Shown here: piece by piece, positions 50,561-63,367 of the stretch
How positions within the stretch are numbered: the first letter of the stretch is position 1
Layout: each line of letters starts with the position of its first letter
Assembly (NCBI GenBank): GCA_034670405.1
Contig: JAXDDX010000010.1
Span: forward strand, 8,194,501 to 8,258,500
Length of the DNA stretch: 64,000 bases
Direction: 5' to 3'
DNA from: Hoplostethus atlanticus
Taxonomy: Eukaryota; Chordata; Actinopteri; Trachichthyiformes; Trachichthyidae
Notes under the pieces: generated by a model
What the model was told of the DNA's origin: nothing
Database searches by the model: none
The model's input: only the letters and a program-made list of their open reading frames with translations
Translations under genes and position numbers: made by a program

Positions 50561-50780
50561 TTGGCCTCAACGCATGAAAAAAAAAAAGCTTTGTTTTATT
50601 CGTTAGCCATAAAAAGTGGCCTCTCTCTCCCACATTGCAAAATGGCGAGAATGGAACATCGGTCACGTGACTCGGAGTTTAAGTCAGGTGATCAAGACGA
50701 GCCCGATGAATGACAGGTTGCTTGCTGCGGGCTGACGCTGCCTTCACGTGCTCCTTGTAAATTCCTCACTCCGATTTTCG
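50560..50780 (-). promoter_or_regulatory. candidate znf507 promoter / first exon region
   Basis: A CpG-bearing patch with AAAATGGCGAG (YY1-like, on plus), GGTCACGTGACT (an E-box palindrome as bound by USF/MITF-type factors) and a second CACGTG at about 50748. These are typical of vertebrate housekeeping promoters, and the position upstream of znf507 fits. The flank beyond 50740 may be an interspersed repeat, and the transcript start is not shown by the sequence. Confidence 0.35.
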
Positions 50781-52860
50781 AAAATTGTAATTAAGATTTA
50801 ACGGCGCATTCAAGTGCTTTTGGTCGGAAATAAAATGGAACCTATAACAAAATAGTTTTTTTAGAAGTCAAGCGGCACAGAGGTACTTTGTGCTACAACG
50901 ACAGAATAGAGTACAACAATTCATGTATTTAAAACAAAAATGTAAGTGAAACTATAAGTGAAACAAAACTAATAAAAACATGCAACAATTATATACTACT
51001 ATATGGGTTATTCTACCAAAATGGTTCAAATAGGAGGTTGGAATAAAGTAGAATTTGTATTCTATTTTGCCCAAACTTTGACCATACATATGTTAAACCA
51101 CATCGAACACGCACATAACTACCAAAAGTACAGTCAAATGGCCTATTATATAATTCAGAATTTTCTGGAATTCCTTTCCTCACCCAACATTGTCACTACC
51201 AAAACATGTGAAACAAAGACCTACTTTTTTTACCTATATGTTTTTGCACGGTAAGTCAATTTTTGTGATTATTTAACCAAATTTCAATATCTAATAAAAA
51301 GTCTGAATAAAAATCTAAATGTAATCTTCCGCAAATATGGATACATCGTTCATAGTTAGTGATTGATGAAATTACATGGAAAATTAATCAATTACTATCA
51401 GATCATTATTATTTATAACTCAAAACATTCTAACATTCAAAACATGCCAAGCAATACCATTAAATAATAAATAATAAATAATATAATACATCAGATTTAC
51501 CCTCAGTTATTTACATGGCTTCCATACCTTCGCCATCCAAATCTTAGAAACTCGGATATCATAGAAAATTCCCATTTTCTCACTCATATACCTATTTCGG
51601 TCTTTCATGTAATTCGTACTTTCGGACAACACTTGAAGGCACCATAACATTGTACTGGATAGAAACGGCGGGGAAGGACGCGATTGGAAAGAATGGGAAG
51701 CTGACGCCATATAAAGAGGCTGTTTATTAACGCCAATGTTAAAATGTACATTTTCTTTCCTGTTGAAGGTGTCATAACCTTTCCTGTGTTGATGACAATA
51801 AATATGACGTCTTTGTCTTGTTCTCTGTGACATACTTTGTTGTTATTTTGAGAAACAAATACATTATCCTTAAAATCCACTTAAAAATCCACCTACAGTC
51901 CTGGAATAACGAGAATAACCACATCATTCACCCAATGTATTGTCAAGAAGAATGGATCCACTCTACTATGTTGCTATGCTCCTGTAGGTTAGCTGTCTTT
52001 CAGTACCATAACATAGTAGCCTGTTGACCAAAATGTTTTATTAGCATCAGCTTAATAAATCCCACACCTGTTACTCACAACTGCTTTGCTAGCTCAATTG
52101 TAACTGAAATAATGATATTCTCCAACAAAAAGCTAAGGCCCTCAGTGTATGACTGACTGACTGATTGATTATTGGACTGACTGACTGACTGCGTGCCACG
52201 TGCCGGTATCAGGTTCTTAAGAGAGATTTTTTTGCATAAAGTTGTCTTTAAGACCTATTGAAAAATACGGAGATTATAAAACTAAACCCCCAGGACAAAA
52301 GACAGCATTGGCAAAGACGACCAAGGGAGAGTGAGGGGAATGTGACTGTAAAACCTAAGCCTAAGCCGAAATACAATTTATTACACAATAGTAATGAATA
52401 GTAATGTTGGTCTGCATCTGGCAACGTAGCAGTAACAGGATGCTCAGGACAAGAAGAGGGTTGAAACAGTAGAGCAATGTCACCTCCTAGTGTTTGTAAA
52501 TAACAGTGAAACTCTCATCTACCCTCTGTTCATCAAAAATACTAAATGCACAATATCCCAACAAGATAACAACATCGGATTTAATCAACCATCTGCACAA
52601 CAATAATTTTAAACTCATTGCGGCTATTACTTTTGTCATTTCAGCACTGCCAGACTCTACATAACTTTTTGAAACACTCTTTAAATTGAATGATTTGATT
52701 CAACTTGTGAATCAAAAACAAAATGAGTTGAAATTTCAAATAATAGTGGCGTTAGAGTGCATGCACATGCATCTCCAGCAGCTGGCTCTAGTCACTCAAA
52801 ATCTCACATATACTCACTAGTGACATACTGAAGTACTCCAACTCACCAGGTGACCTCAGA

Positions 52861-53134
52861 GAATCAGTGAGGTAATGAGTTATTTGGTTGTTGAATCAGT
52901 GAGGTAATGAGTTATTTGGTTGTTGAATCAGTGAATGAATGAGTTATTTGGTTGTTGAATCAGTTAGGTAATGAGTTATTTGGTTGTTGAATCAGTTGGT
53001 AAATTACTTATTCGGTTGTTGAATCAGTTAGGTAATGAGTTATTTGGTTGTTGAATCAGTGGGTGAATGACTTATTCAGTTGTTGAATCAATGGGTGAAT
53101 GAGTTATTCAGTTGTTGAATCAGTGAGTGAATGA
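52861..53134. repeat. 32-bp tandem repeat, about 8.5 copies
   Basis: Unit GAATCAGTGAGGTAATGAGT plus TATTTGGTTGTT repeated head to tail. Early copies are nearly identical; later ones drift (GGGTGAATGACTTATTCAG). Confidence 0.95.
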
Positions 53135-54967
53135 GGAAACCCAGGCGAACACAAACTCCACACAAAAATGGCCAAAATCAAACCCAGGACCTTCTCACAT
53201 GGAGACAACTACCATGCCAACACATTAAACTGCTAAAATGGAACTGTGTGGTGCCTCTTTCCAACCCTCCTCCTCTCATACAAATGACAAATGTGATTGG
53301 GGAAAGTGTACAGGGAAGCACGGGGCCAAGCTTCTACCTTTTTATCCTTCCCAAAGCTGAAAAGGAGAATCAAGACATGACGTGCTGAAATGTTACTTTA
53401 CCTAATGACTGAAAGTGAAACTGCATACTGTCTGTACTGTCCATTTTGAAACACCAGTGTGCTGTCATGTTATTTTGAAATACCTGCAGGGACAACGTGT
53501 GAAGTAGATATTCCTCTAAATACATTTTGAATTTTAAAACGTTGTTATCTGGCATTCATATTGGAAAAATAAAGATAATCAGATGGTCAAAATGTTTTCA
53601 GCTAGCAAAAAAATAATAATGTTTGATGTGATTCACTCTCATGTCAGCATGTGTTTTGTGAGTGTCACATTTTTCAAATGATGGATAATGATGGGTCTCA
53701 TCTTTACCTCTTTCTTCTAACTTTCTTTTCTTGATATGAACAGCCTCAATACGACATTGAAAAATTACATCAAAACTCAACATGGAAGAGAGTGGTACTG
53801 CATTCAGGGAAATGCAATCAATTAAAACAGAGCTTTGCATCAGCTCTGTTTTTGTGTGTGTCCAAAGAGAGAAAAGTGAGGGATGTACTGGAGGATAAAG
53901 CCACCTAAAGTGTGTTGACCCACGTTTTTACTTGTGGAATAGAGCTTACTCACCTTTTTCAACCAATATAAATCATCATGACCTGAATTCATATTATAGA
54001 TCATATAGCAATCATCATTACAGGAGGGGAGGCATGTACGGTATTACTGCAGGTGTGTGTGTGTGTGTGTGTGTTCAAAACGAGACAGAAGTACGAAGAC
54101 AGTGTGAACACAGAGTGTGTGCTGTGTTGTCGTTTTTGGAAAAAATGAATTGCTCAGTTCATCAAACATTGTTGAGAGATGTAGATTTATTGTGTAATGT
54201 TATTTAATTCCAAGTTGTCGATATGTGCAGGACCTGTCAGGTGTTACTAGTCTGAACTTCTGAATTCAACTGAAATTTTTTTTTTCTGGCTGATGCATGC
54301 AAAAAAATACACGTTCGACGTATAGATTAGAAGAAACTTTATGATACCTGTGGGGAAATTGGGTGATGTATGACAATGTGTGCACATATTGGGTCCTACA
54401 CACACACACACACGCACATACACACACACAGGCAGTAATTCAGGCACAATTGGTGTAAAACAACAATGTGCTGAAAATGACATATTTCATTGTTCCATAT
54501 CTCCATTCACGTCTGATTTTTATGAACTATAATCCCCTCCACCTCCTATTACCCCTGTTGCCTCTCCGTCAAAGGCACACAGAGGCTGTTCTCTAATCTG
54601 AAGTGACAGCCCATATACTTTCACTCACACATTATACCGCAGCCTCGGGCAACTGAGCCTGCTCCTTTGAAAATGTTGGAACCAGGTTATTTCTATTGAA
54701 GTATTAAAGTAATACTTCAGTTTAAGCTATTATTTCAGGGGTGAGGTGGGGTGGGGTGGGGGGTGTTGTTTTTTTTTTTTCCCCCACCTGCAGGGCCGAG
54801 TGGGGATTGATTGAATGTGAATGAGAGAAAGAGAGGAAGGGCAGTAAGCATGTGATCGCATGTTATCTGATAGCAGGTGCATGGAGAATGCACGTCTGCA
54901 GGTCTTTCTTGAATGTCTAGTTTAGTTGCAGGTGTGCATTTTGTCATAAGCTATGCATTGTGTTGGG

Positions 54968-55019
<52 letters not shown>
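54968..55019. repeat. (GA)n microsatellite
   Basis: About 26 copies of GA. Confidence 0.97.
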
Positions 55020-55022
<3 letters not shown>

Positions 55023-55655
55023 GAAGAGGGTGCATCCGTCCATCGGCCCGTCCATTTATTTCCTTGTTTATTGGAGTGAATTATTCAAGTCTCAGGTCAC
55101 TTTCAGACAATTCAAATGAAGTAGAGATCAAGTAGAAGCTGCGGAGTCATTTCTTTATTACTTGGATTTGACAACGCTCTCGTTTCAGTTTTTGAACGCA
55201 GCCCTGGTAATATGACCAGGCTTCTAGTGCAGTGGCTCTCAAAGCGGGGGCCCTCAGGAATCCCGAGCAATATGACGAACTAGATGAATTTCACAAATCA
55301 TCGCAATTAGATACTGGATGAAAATGACTTTTCTGATCATAGGCTTCACTCTCACCACTAGGATCTAATTAAATGGGGGTCTGTATCCTATTGTGTGTGT
55401 CTATTAAGGCGTCCGTTACAAGACAGCGTTTGAGAGGCCCTGTTCAAGAGCACCTCCTCTTTTATCATCCTCCTTCTGATCTGGTCCATCTCATTCATCT
55501 TTTATCCCTCCCTCCCTCCCTTCATCTCCTCCACTTTGTCCTTCATCTTCTTTTCTCTTGGGAAAAACGTAGAAAGGCCAAGTGACCAAAAGATTCAGAT
55601 TACACCGCCATCATCTTTCTCTTCCTCTTTTTGACTTGCCTTGTGCCATCCCATG

Positions 55656-55680
55656 CCTTGCCACCAGGTGGCAGTAGTAA
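55656..55680 (+). promoter_or_regulatory. candidate CTCF site
   Basis: TTGCCACCAGGTGGCAGTAG on plus is a very good match to the CTCF core consensus. Motif by eye only. Confidence 0.5.
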
Positions 55681-55749
55681 CCTGCTGGTCAGTGCGAGAT
55701 GCAGAGAGGGCTAGAGAGGGAGAGGCAGAGAGACAGAGGGAGAATGTGA

Positions 55750-55936
55750 ATTGAACTAAATTGTTATTGAGTGTTTCTCTGTTATATTATTGCTGATAAC
55801 ATTGATATTTATTGATCTGTATTTAATTGCTGCTAGTCACCTGTTAATGTAACAATACGCACCTCAACTGATGGACTGCTTTGCTCTGTGGTTTCTTCCC
55901 GTCATGCCAATAAAGCATATTTGAATTGAATTGAAA
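55750..55936 (+). mobile_element. LINE/SINE 3' tail fragment
   Basis: Ends with CATGCCAATAAAGCATATTT followed by GAATTGAATTGAA, a 3' tail common to fish L2-like retroposons with short-motif terminal repeats. Confidence 0.6.
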
Positions 55937-56150
55937 CAGAGAGAGAAAGAGAGAGAGGGAGGGAGAGAGAGTGAGAGTGTGAGAGTAACAGATGGAGAGA
56001 GAGAAAAGAATAGAGAGAGGGAGCAAGAAAAGAGAGGGAAAGAGAGCTAGGGCACAGGAGGGAGAGAGAGAGAAGGGGGAGATCAAGAGAGTGGTCAAGC
56101 AGTACATTTGCTTGTTTTCTTCCCTTATATTATGTGATGCACTGGAGGCT

Positions 56151-56159
<9 letters not shown>

Positions 56160-56183
<24 letters not shown>

Positions 56184-56670
56184 GAGGGGGAAAAAAAGGC
56201 CCATATTGTTTTTGTGGCAAATTGATGCGATCCATCTGAACCATGTGACTCCTGCAACACACTCCCCGAGTGACCAGCGCCACGCCACACCCAAGGGCGA
56301 CTGGAATTGCATTGTGGGTCTTTTTTAGGCAATAAGGGACGATGTATGTCCTCTATTTTGCCACGGGAGTGAGCAAACAAAACGACAGCCTGTAGTTATA
56401 TGTCTCGCACTCCTTCTTCCCTAAAAATATATATCTCCCCCCCCGCTCTCTGAGAGGTGGGCGTGCGGCTTGCTTCTCAGGTCATTTTCTTTGGAGCTGT
56501 TGCTTTATTGTGCTCGCTGATCCGATTTCCCTTCCCTCTCCCCGTGTGATTTCTCTTTCTGCTGCCCCAGCCAATCTCACAGCCACGGTTCACCTGTAAA
56601 AGAAAAATTGTGCGACCGCTGCACCACCGCCACCACCACCACCACCACCAACACCAACAACAACAGCACC
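56160..56670. other. low-complexity and unique stretch
   Basis: GA-rich sequence to about 56200, then unique sequence, then an ACC-type triplet repeat (56625-56665). Nothing coding recognised. Confidence 0.5.
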
Positions 56671-57219
56671 ACCAACTCAGCATAATAATGGTTTCACTTG
56701 AGGGACGGGAAATAATGCGTCTTTGTGATCTATCTGGGGCGACTTGGGAGATATCAGAAATATGAATTGGGTTATTATGGGAGAGCTGGAGGAGGCCGGG
56801 CTCTCTCTCTCTCTCTCTCTCTCTCCGAGCGCCTACCCAGGGCTGCAGAGGATCTGATCACGGGGAGCGGTGTGTGTTATTCCTTCTGAGGTATTCCTGT
56901 GCAAACATAAAGATCTGGTCGGAGTCGTCTCGTTCCAGCCGCTGTGTGTGTAAAGGAGAGCGGTAATATAGGTTAAGTGTTGGTTATTAGCAGGGATGAC
57001 GTGGTGAACTATGACCTCCACACGATGGGGTGGATCATCATAGGGCAAACTACCACCAATATCAACAAAAACAGAAATGTAATTTAGATTTTTTTTCACC
57101 CCTCAATATAACTTACATCATTTTGATATTAGTTACTAGGATGTTAAGTATGAATTCACATCATGAAGGTAAACTGAGTCTATTTATAAGGTTTTTCTGA
57201 TACAATACACACAATTTGT

Positions 57220-57530
57220 AAGAGCTTTCTCGGGCGACTGCATTGATGATAATTTCATAGTCTTACCAGATTGCTGGTTTGTTATGATTCATGTTATAGC
57301 ACATTATAATGTAATTGTACGATATGATTGAAACTCTGTTTATCCACCTTTTTATCTGCAGGAATTTATAGTTTGCCGCCTTTTAAGGCTGACGTAAATC
57401 TTTACGACCTAAATTCATCGTGAGCAGAATCAAATTGATCTCAGTTCTATACGGACGGGATCTTTTAAGGGAATAAAGCATAATTTAATGTTTTTCTGAA
57501 AGCATAATTGATTTCTCTTTATATCGGCGG
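57220..57530. promoter_or_regulatory. candidate conserved non-coding element
   Basis: Unique, balanced-composition sequence without simple repeats or transposon marks in a repeat-rich desert; includes TGATGATAATTTCATAG, TTATAATGTAATTGTA and TTGCCGCCTTTTAAGG. The impression is of an enhancer-like block; no conservation data are available here. Confidence 0.3.
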
Positions 57531-57650
57531 TTGTTTGCCGTATGACGATCACAGTTTACCACCACACCGCTGCTCATGACAATGTAAATCTAGTAAAGTG
57601 TTGCAGTCAGGCACGTGTGAGAAGAAGAACATGGAGGATGAGGAAGATAG

Positions 57651-57652
<2 letters not shown>

Positions 57653-57704
<52 letters not shown>
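57653..57704. repeat. (TG)n microsatellite
   Basis: About 26 copies of TG. Confidence 0.97.
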
Positions 57705-57706
<2 letters not shown>

Positions 57707-58499
57707 AGTAACGGAACAGTCCAGTAACTCAATTCGAAGTTCCTCTCCCAGTCTCGGGCCTCCCCTCTGTCTCCCGGCTCCCCTTCCTTTCCAGATTGTC
57801 CAATAAAGCAAATCCAATATTACCAAGAGACGTTGTCCACCATCAGTAAAGAGACCAGAGGACCAGAAACCCTCGCTCCCCTTCTCAGAGAAAATGGAGG
57901 AGAAAGAGATCTGGTTATTTCCTCTCTCCTTGCTAATTTGAATCTTGAAGTTTTCGAAACAAAACAAAAAAAAAGAAAAGTCACAGATTGGAGTGACGTT
58001 ACTGTTCAGCCACATGCTAAGCATCTGTTTTCCCTCAGCCAGGGAAATTAATTACTTATTGATCAAGTGAGTGGGTGAATGAAATGAAGTGAATTAATAA
58101 ATAAGTGAATAGATAGCAGAGTTTGTGCCGTAGGTGGGCTAGTTATTCACCACGGTTGGCAGATTCCAATTGTTTTCTATTTCATTACTACCAAAATAGA
58201 GCCCGATGAAGAACTTTCTGTATGATGGAGTTAATTTGGAAAAAAGTACTTTTGTAATAATCTAAAACAAAAAAAATTAAACGCCGGGAGTGTGAGAACG
58301 ATCGCAAAATGAAACCTGCAACACCAAAATGAAACAAAACGGTTGAGGATGTAAGAGCAAAAAAACCTTGTCTTGTTTTAATTTAAAGCACAGCAGCACC
58401 ATTTTAATATCCGTTTCTGAAGGTGTAGGTTTCACAATTTAATTCCCTCCATTTAAAGATGAGTTGTTTTGTATTATACAAATAGTTAAACGGTAATAT

Positions 58500-58800
58500 C
58501 TTCATCATTATCTTTAATAAAAAGGCCTTATGCTGCTGTGTGGAAAGTTGTGCGCTAATTGGAAATCTCCCCCAAAACTTGCTAAGTACACATCAGGCCT
58601 CGTACTGGATGGTCCAGCTAATAAACAATTATTTATAGCAAATTATTGCCTAATGTATCAAATTAACAACATGCAGCAGTCCAGATTTATATGGCACGCT
58701 TGCCACATTTATTACATTTACTTAAGGTATTCAGCGACGCACATTTTCGTACAAAACACATCTTGTTTTATAGATCGTGCTTTATGGTGGAATATGTAAG
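58500..58800. promoter_or_regulatory. candidate conserved non-coding element
   Basis: Unique AT-rich block with clustered homeodomain-type motifs (GCTAATTGG, CTAATAAACAATTATTT, CAAATTATTGCCTAAT, CAAATTAACA) and no repeat signature. Confidence 0.3.
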
Positions 58801-59174
58801 ATTAACAGTGTGAAGTGTGTTTTTGTTATGTTGATTTATGGACACTATAAAGTCATGTTTATTAGACCGGTGCAAATAATTAAATGGTGGAGTTTTAAGT
58901 GCAATATTCACCTAATGTAAAAAAATAACGCGTGGAAATATTACCCCGTAAAGCTGGAGTTATCTCCAAAGTCAAGGAGTCAAAATATTTACATCTATAA
59001 ATCTGTCCTTAACATCTCGGTGCTAACGGGGGTGGACGGCCCGACCAGTTGCCTTTTGTAGCAGCAGGACTGAGATGAATGTTGGCTGGAGATGCTGCTG
59101 TTGTTTTTCATTGCCTCTAATTGCCTTTTTACCCTCCAGTAGGGAGAGTTTAGGACAAAGAGGAGGAAAACTTC

Positions 59175-59363
59175 CCACCTACACACACACAGAAACACAC
59201 ACATACGCATTCACACAAACAGACAAAAAACGCAAAAACTCGGCCGCACAAACTTCCAAGTCACACACACAAGCACATACATGCGCAAAAACACACCAAC
59301 ATGCATGCACAAGAACACACATAGAAAGACAAGTATGCACACAAGCACATGCACACCTGTAGA

Positions 59364-59399
<36 letters not shown>

Positions 59400-59705
59400 C
59401 ACACACATAAGTATGCCTAGACATATAAGCACACAAAAACACAAGCAGGTGCAGAAACTTGGCTCTCACACATGCACTCATACTGTAGAAACACAGGCTT
59501 ACATGCATGCACACATGAACACACACACACACACACAGAAACATGCATACATGCACACCCACACAAACAAGCACAAGCATGCACACAAAAACTTCACAGC
59601 CATACAGAAAAGCACCCACACCCTCACAGAAACACATACATAGAAACACATAGACGTACATGCATGCACATAAACACTAACACACACACACTCAATTGCA
59701 CACTC

Positions 59706-59747
<42 letters not shown>

Positions 59748-59750
59748 CTT
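59175..59750. repeat. complex CA-rich minisatellite-like tract
   Basis: About 570 bases of ACAC runs broken by GCAT, CATGCA, AAAC and similar words, ending in a pure CA run (59707-59745). The frames of His-Thr or Cys-Val across it are artefacts. Confidence 0.93.
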
Positions 59751-60427
59751 ACAAACACCCAACTAGGTCAAAAGCAAAGACTGAACGGAGTCAGATTGAT
59801 TTCTTTAGATATTCATAGTAATCTTAAAATTGCTGTGTGTTTGGTAATAAGACACTTTATCATCACATACGGTGACAAGGGCATTAGTCTTGACCCGCCA
59901 CTGGGAGAAAGGGATGCACTGTTTGATCACCATAACAGCCAGCGTATCGATTATAACAATATGTGGCTGGGGTCATGTACAGTCCTGATAGCGCTCCAGG
60001 AGAGGAGAGCTGAGGTGAAATGGAAGGAAGGACGGAGGAACTGAAAGAAGAGCAGAGCTGTGTTCGGGGGGGGGGACTAGTGTGTGTGTTTGAATGTGCA
60101 TAAGCTAGTGTGTGATCGACAATCCTTCCCATCTCTCTCTCTCTCTCTCTCTCTCTCTGTTCTCGTTCTCCATTCTCCTCTCTCTTCGGTCCAGACAAGG
60201 GCTCTTAGAGGAAGATAAATGCCCACTTCTCAGAAATTCAATAGAATTCAGATGTATTCAACAGCCAGAACCAGCCGAACTTTCTTTTGCAACTTCAAAA
60301 GTTAAACGGATGCATCGAGTTTTTGGGAGATTGGCCCATTGGTCAACGTAGCCATTAGGTGATGAGAACAGACACCAAAATCAGTCTTGTGTCCCTGGTA
60401 GATCATTGGATCCGGTGCTCAATACTA

Positions 60428-61272
60428 CCACTTTAGCATACACTATGTTGCGTGATAGCAGGCTCCATGCTAACACTTTAGCATACAATATGTTGAGTGA
60501 TAGCACACTCCATGTTAACACTTTAGCATACACTATGTTGAGTGATGGTAGGCTCCATGCTAACATTTTAGCATACACTATGTTGAGTGATAGCACGCTC
60601 CATGTTAACACTTTAGCATACACTATGTTGAGTGATAGCAGGCTCCATGCTAACATTTTAGCATACACTATGTTGAGTGATAGCACGCTCCATGTTAACA
60701 CTTTAGCATACACTATGTTGAGTGATAGCAGGCTCCATGCTAACACTTTAGCTTACAATATGTTGAGTGATAGCACACTCCATGTTAACACTTTAGCATA
60801 CACTATGTTGAGTGATGGTAGGCTCCATGCTAACATTTTAGCATACACTATGTTGAGTGATAGCACGCTCCATGTTAACACTTTAGCATACACTATGTTG
60901 AGTGATAGCAGGCTCCATGCTAACATTTTAGCATACACTATGTTGAGTGATAGCACGCTCCATGTTAACACTTTAGCATACACTATGTTGAGTGATAGCA
61001 GGCTCCATGCAAACACTTTAGCATACACTATGTTGAGTGATAGCACGCTCCATGTTAGCACTTTACCATACACTATGTTGAGTGATAGTAGGCTCCATGC
61101 TAACATTTTAGCATACACTATGTTGAGCGATAGCACGCTCCATGTTAACACTTTAGCATACACTATGTTGAGTGATAGCAGGCTCCATGCTAACACTTTA
61201 GCATACACTGTTGAGTGATAGTAGGCTACTAGCATTAATAAATATCTACGATGCTAAAGTGTTAGCATACAC
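60428..61272. repeat. hierarchical satellite: 45-bp unit, 90-bp dimer, 270-bp higher-order repeat
   Basis: Two 45-base unit types alternate: one with GGCTCCATGCTAACA and one with CACGCTCCATGTTAACA, each followed by TTTAGCATACACTATG and TTGAGTGATAG. About 18 units are present. Marker variants recur exactly 270 bases apart: the ACAATATG variant at 60485 and 60755, and the GTGATGGTAGG variant at 60542 and 60812. Hence six units form a larger repeat, with a third, diverged copy after 61021. TGCTAACACTTTAGCA in one unit type is a 6-bp stem hairpin. At the right end (61252-61270) GCTAAAGTGTTAGCAT is an inverted copy. The frame of 270 codons across it is a by-product of the 45-base period. Confidence 0.93.
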
Positions 61273-61580
61273 TAGCCAATGATTTACCGGGAACACGTGG
61301 ATGATTTTGATGTCTGTGTGTCACTCAACGGGTTAGCTGACCAACAGGCCCAACAAAAGTGGTGTTTTCCTTTAAGGCTTCCTGCCAGTAAAGAAGATAC
61401 ACAGCGTTACAGCCACACAGGACTGATGGGGGAACCAGATGTGATTTATATTATTTATAACATACACTGCATCAAAACTACTTGAAGGCACTGACCTAAC
61501 AACAGCAGGCTACCGGTAATATCAGAATCTCTATGTGTGAGTGTGTTTCTGTGTACGTTCTCATGCACGCGTGTCTGTTT

Positions 61581-61613
<33 letters not shown>

Positions 61614-62311
61614 AACCACATCGTCTGAGCTATGGCCTAATAGGATAATGAATTCAGTGTGTAGAGGCGGTGTATAGACCGATGGTGTGTGTTGGTGTGC
61701 ATGTGCAGGGCAGCGGTGGGGGTTAATACAACATGATAAATATTTGATTTCTGCTGGGGCCAGTCCCCACCTACAGAATGGGAAATGGCTGTAATGCGAT
61801 TCAGAACAGATTGTCCTCTGGGAGGGCCTTTGTGTATTTTGCGTGTCATGTGTGTGTGTGTGTGTGTAAAGGCCTTGTGACTGCATGTGTATGGCCAGGG
61901 GAAATAAAGGAACAAATCGGCTTACAAATCACCACAGCACCACAGCGAGCAGTGGCCCCTGTTTGACTATCACCACCAGCAATGACCCTGAACACAACGA
62001 TCAAGTTGATATGGGCTCTGATGTGACATTATGTTCGGGTTCAACAATAAGGAGCACCGTGGTGGTGGTGTGGTGAGGGGGGGGGGATGCACTCGTCGCA
62101 CTGAATGATTGGTGTTATGCATAAAGTAAAATATAAATCACAAGCAAAGGTAAAGCTAAAAAAACATGATTAGCTTTAATCATGAAGGAAATGTGGACAT
62201 GCAGTGACCCATGGGGTCGAAATAAAGGAGTTCAAAATATCAACTCGGCAATATGAGATCTTAAATCGCAAATATGTGGTGACATAGTCTTCAAATCTTT
62301 TTTTTTTTTAA

Positions 62312-62447
62312 ACACTGGTAAAAAATCTGGTAATGCAAAATTACACTGATTCTGATCCTGGTGACAGATTTTCTCACTTGTTTTAAGAAAAATTAGACTT
62401 TACAACTCTTCAGCAGCTTGTTAAGATGGATATTTTTTTGCAGTGCA
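62312..62447. mobile_element. possible fragment of a CACTGCAAAAA-type DNA element
   Basis: Ends TTTTTTTGCAGTGCA at about 62433-62447, a terminus often seen in fish non-autonomous elements. The inner part (CACTTGTTTTAAGAAAAAT) fits, but the left end is not convincing. Confidence 0.35.
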
Positions 62448-62617
62448 CCTTTATATTTACAGCTATTTATCCTTTTTGTATTCAGGATTAGGGAATCTAG
62501 TGAACAAATACAGATTTATGCTGGTCAGCAGTTTGACTCTGAGAGGGCCTCGCTGTATTCAGGTCAGTGCTCTGTCTAGGGGAGGCCAGAAACAGATGTT
62601 TGCTCTTTTAAAACCCC

Positions 62618-62620
<3 letters not shown>

Positions 62621-62655
<35 letters not shown>
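62621..62655. repeat. (CA)n microsatellite
   Basis: CA run in the gene-free flank. Similar runs: 61580-61611 (CA), 62901-62955 (CA), 63165-63205 (TG), 63334-63364 (CA), 63823-63858 (CA). Confidence 0.95.
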
Positions 62656-62659
<4 letters not shown>

Positions 62660-62699
62660 CATGTTGTGAGAAAGAAAGAAAAAACCCTCAAACCCAATA

Positions 62700-62928
62700 C
62701 TGCAGGGAGTGACTGGGCTGTCTGATATATTTATAGACAAGTGTGCCACACAATCAAGAAGCATTTTGTCCTCAAGTGGGGGAAATATGGTTTCGGCGAT
62801 ATTGGGTGGCATGGGAGTGAGGGTAATGATTGATTATAGCCAAAGAGAACTCTTGTTGCTAATTTCATCATCGCTGAAAAATGACAAGAACAGCTCTGCA
62901 ACACACACACACACACACACACACAGAA

Positions 62929-62961
<33 letters not shown>

Positions 62962-63085
62962 CACTCCCTTGTCTTTTCTTTTCCTGTTGTGCGATTGTCA
63001 GGGCAAATTAATGCAATTAACGTGGCCTTGGGCGGAAAGCGAGGGGTTTTGAGCTTGTCACACTGCAATTCTGTTATCTAGAGAT
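62700..63085. promoter_or_regulatory. candidate conserved non-coding elements split by CA repeats
   Basis: Two unique blocks (62715-62895 and 62990-63080) around CA tracts at 62901-62955. The second contains GGCAAATTAATGCAATTAAC, a dense homeodomain/POU-like string. No repeat or coding marks. Confidence 0.3.
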
Positions 63086-63161
63086 GAAAAAAAAATAACA
63101 CAATCTTGTTTCTTCAGCTTGGACTATTTTTTCCTGCTTTCAGAGGAGCTATCCCGCTCTC

Positions 63162-63208
<47 letters not shown>

Positions 63209-63331
63209 CTGTCATTTGGTCCCTTCTTATTTGGGACGAGATGGAGACGCTGGCGTCAGCCCCAATGAAATCACCGTTAATGTGTCCTAATGAGTCAGGC
63301 ACATGTGTTCACGTCTAGACGCGAGCAGGAA

Positions 63332-63367
<36 letters not shown>

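Noticed and set aside
59175-59762. Cys-Val and His-Thr rich frames
   Set aside because: Translations of a CA-rich low-complexity tract.
60406-61235. A 270-codon plus frame and 121/160-codon minus frames with repeated peptides
   Set aside because: The 45-base unit is a multiple of three, so frames stay open on both strands. No start context, splice sites or protein family support a gene.
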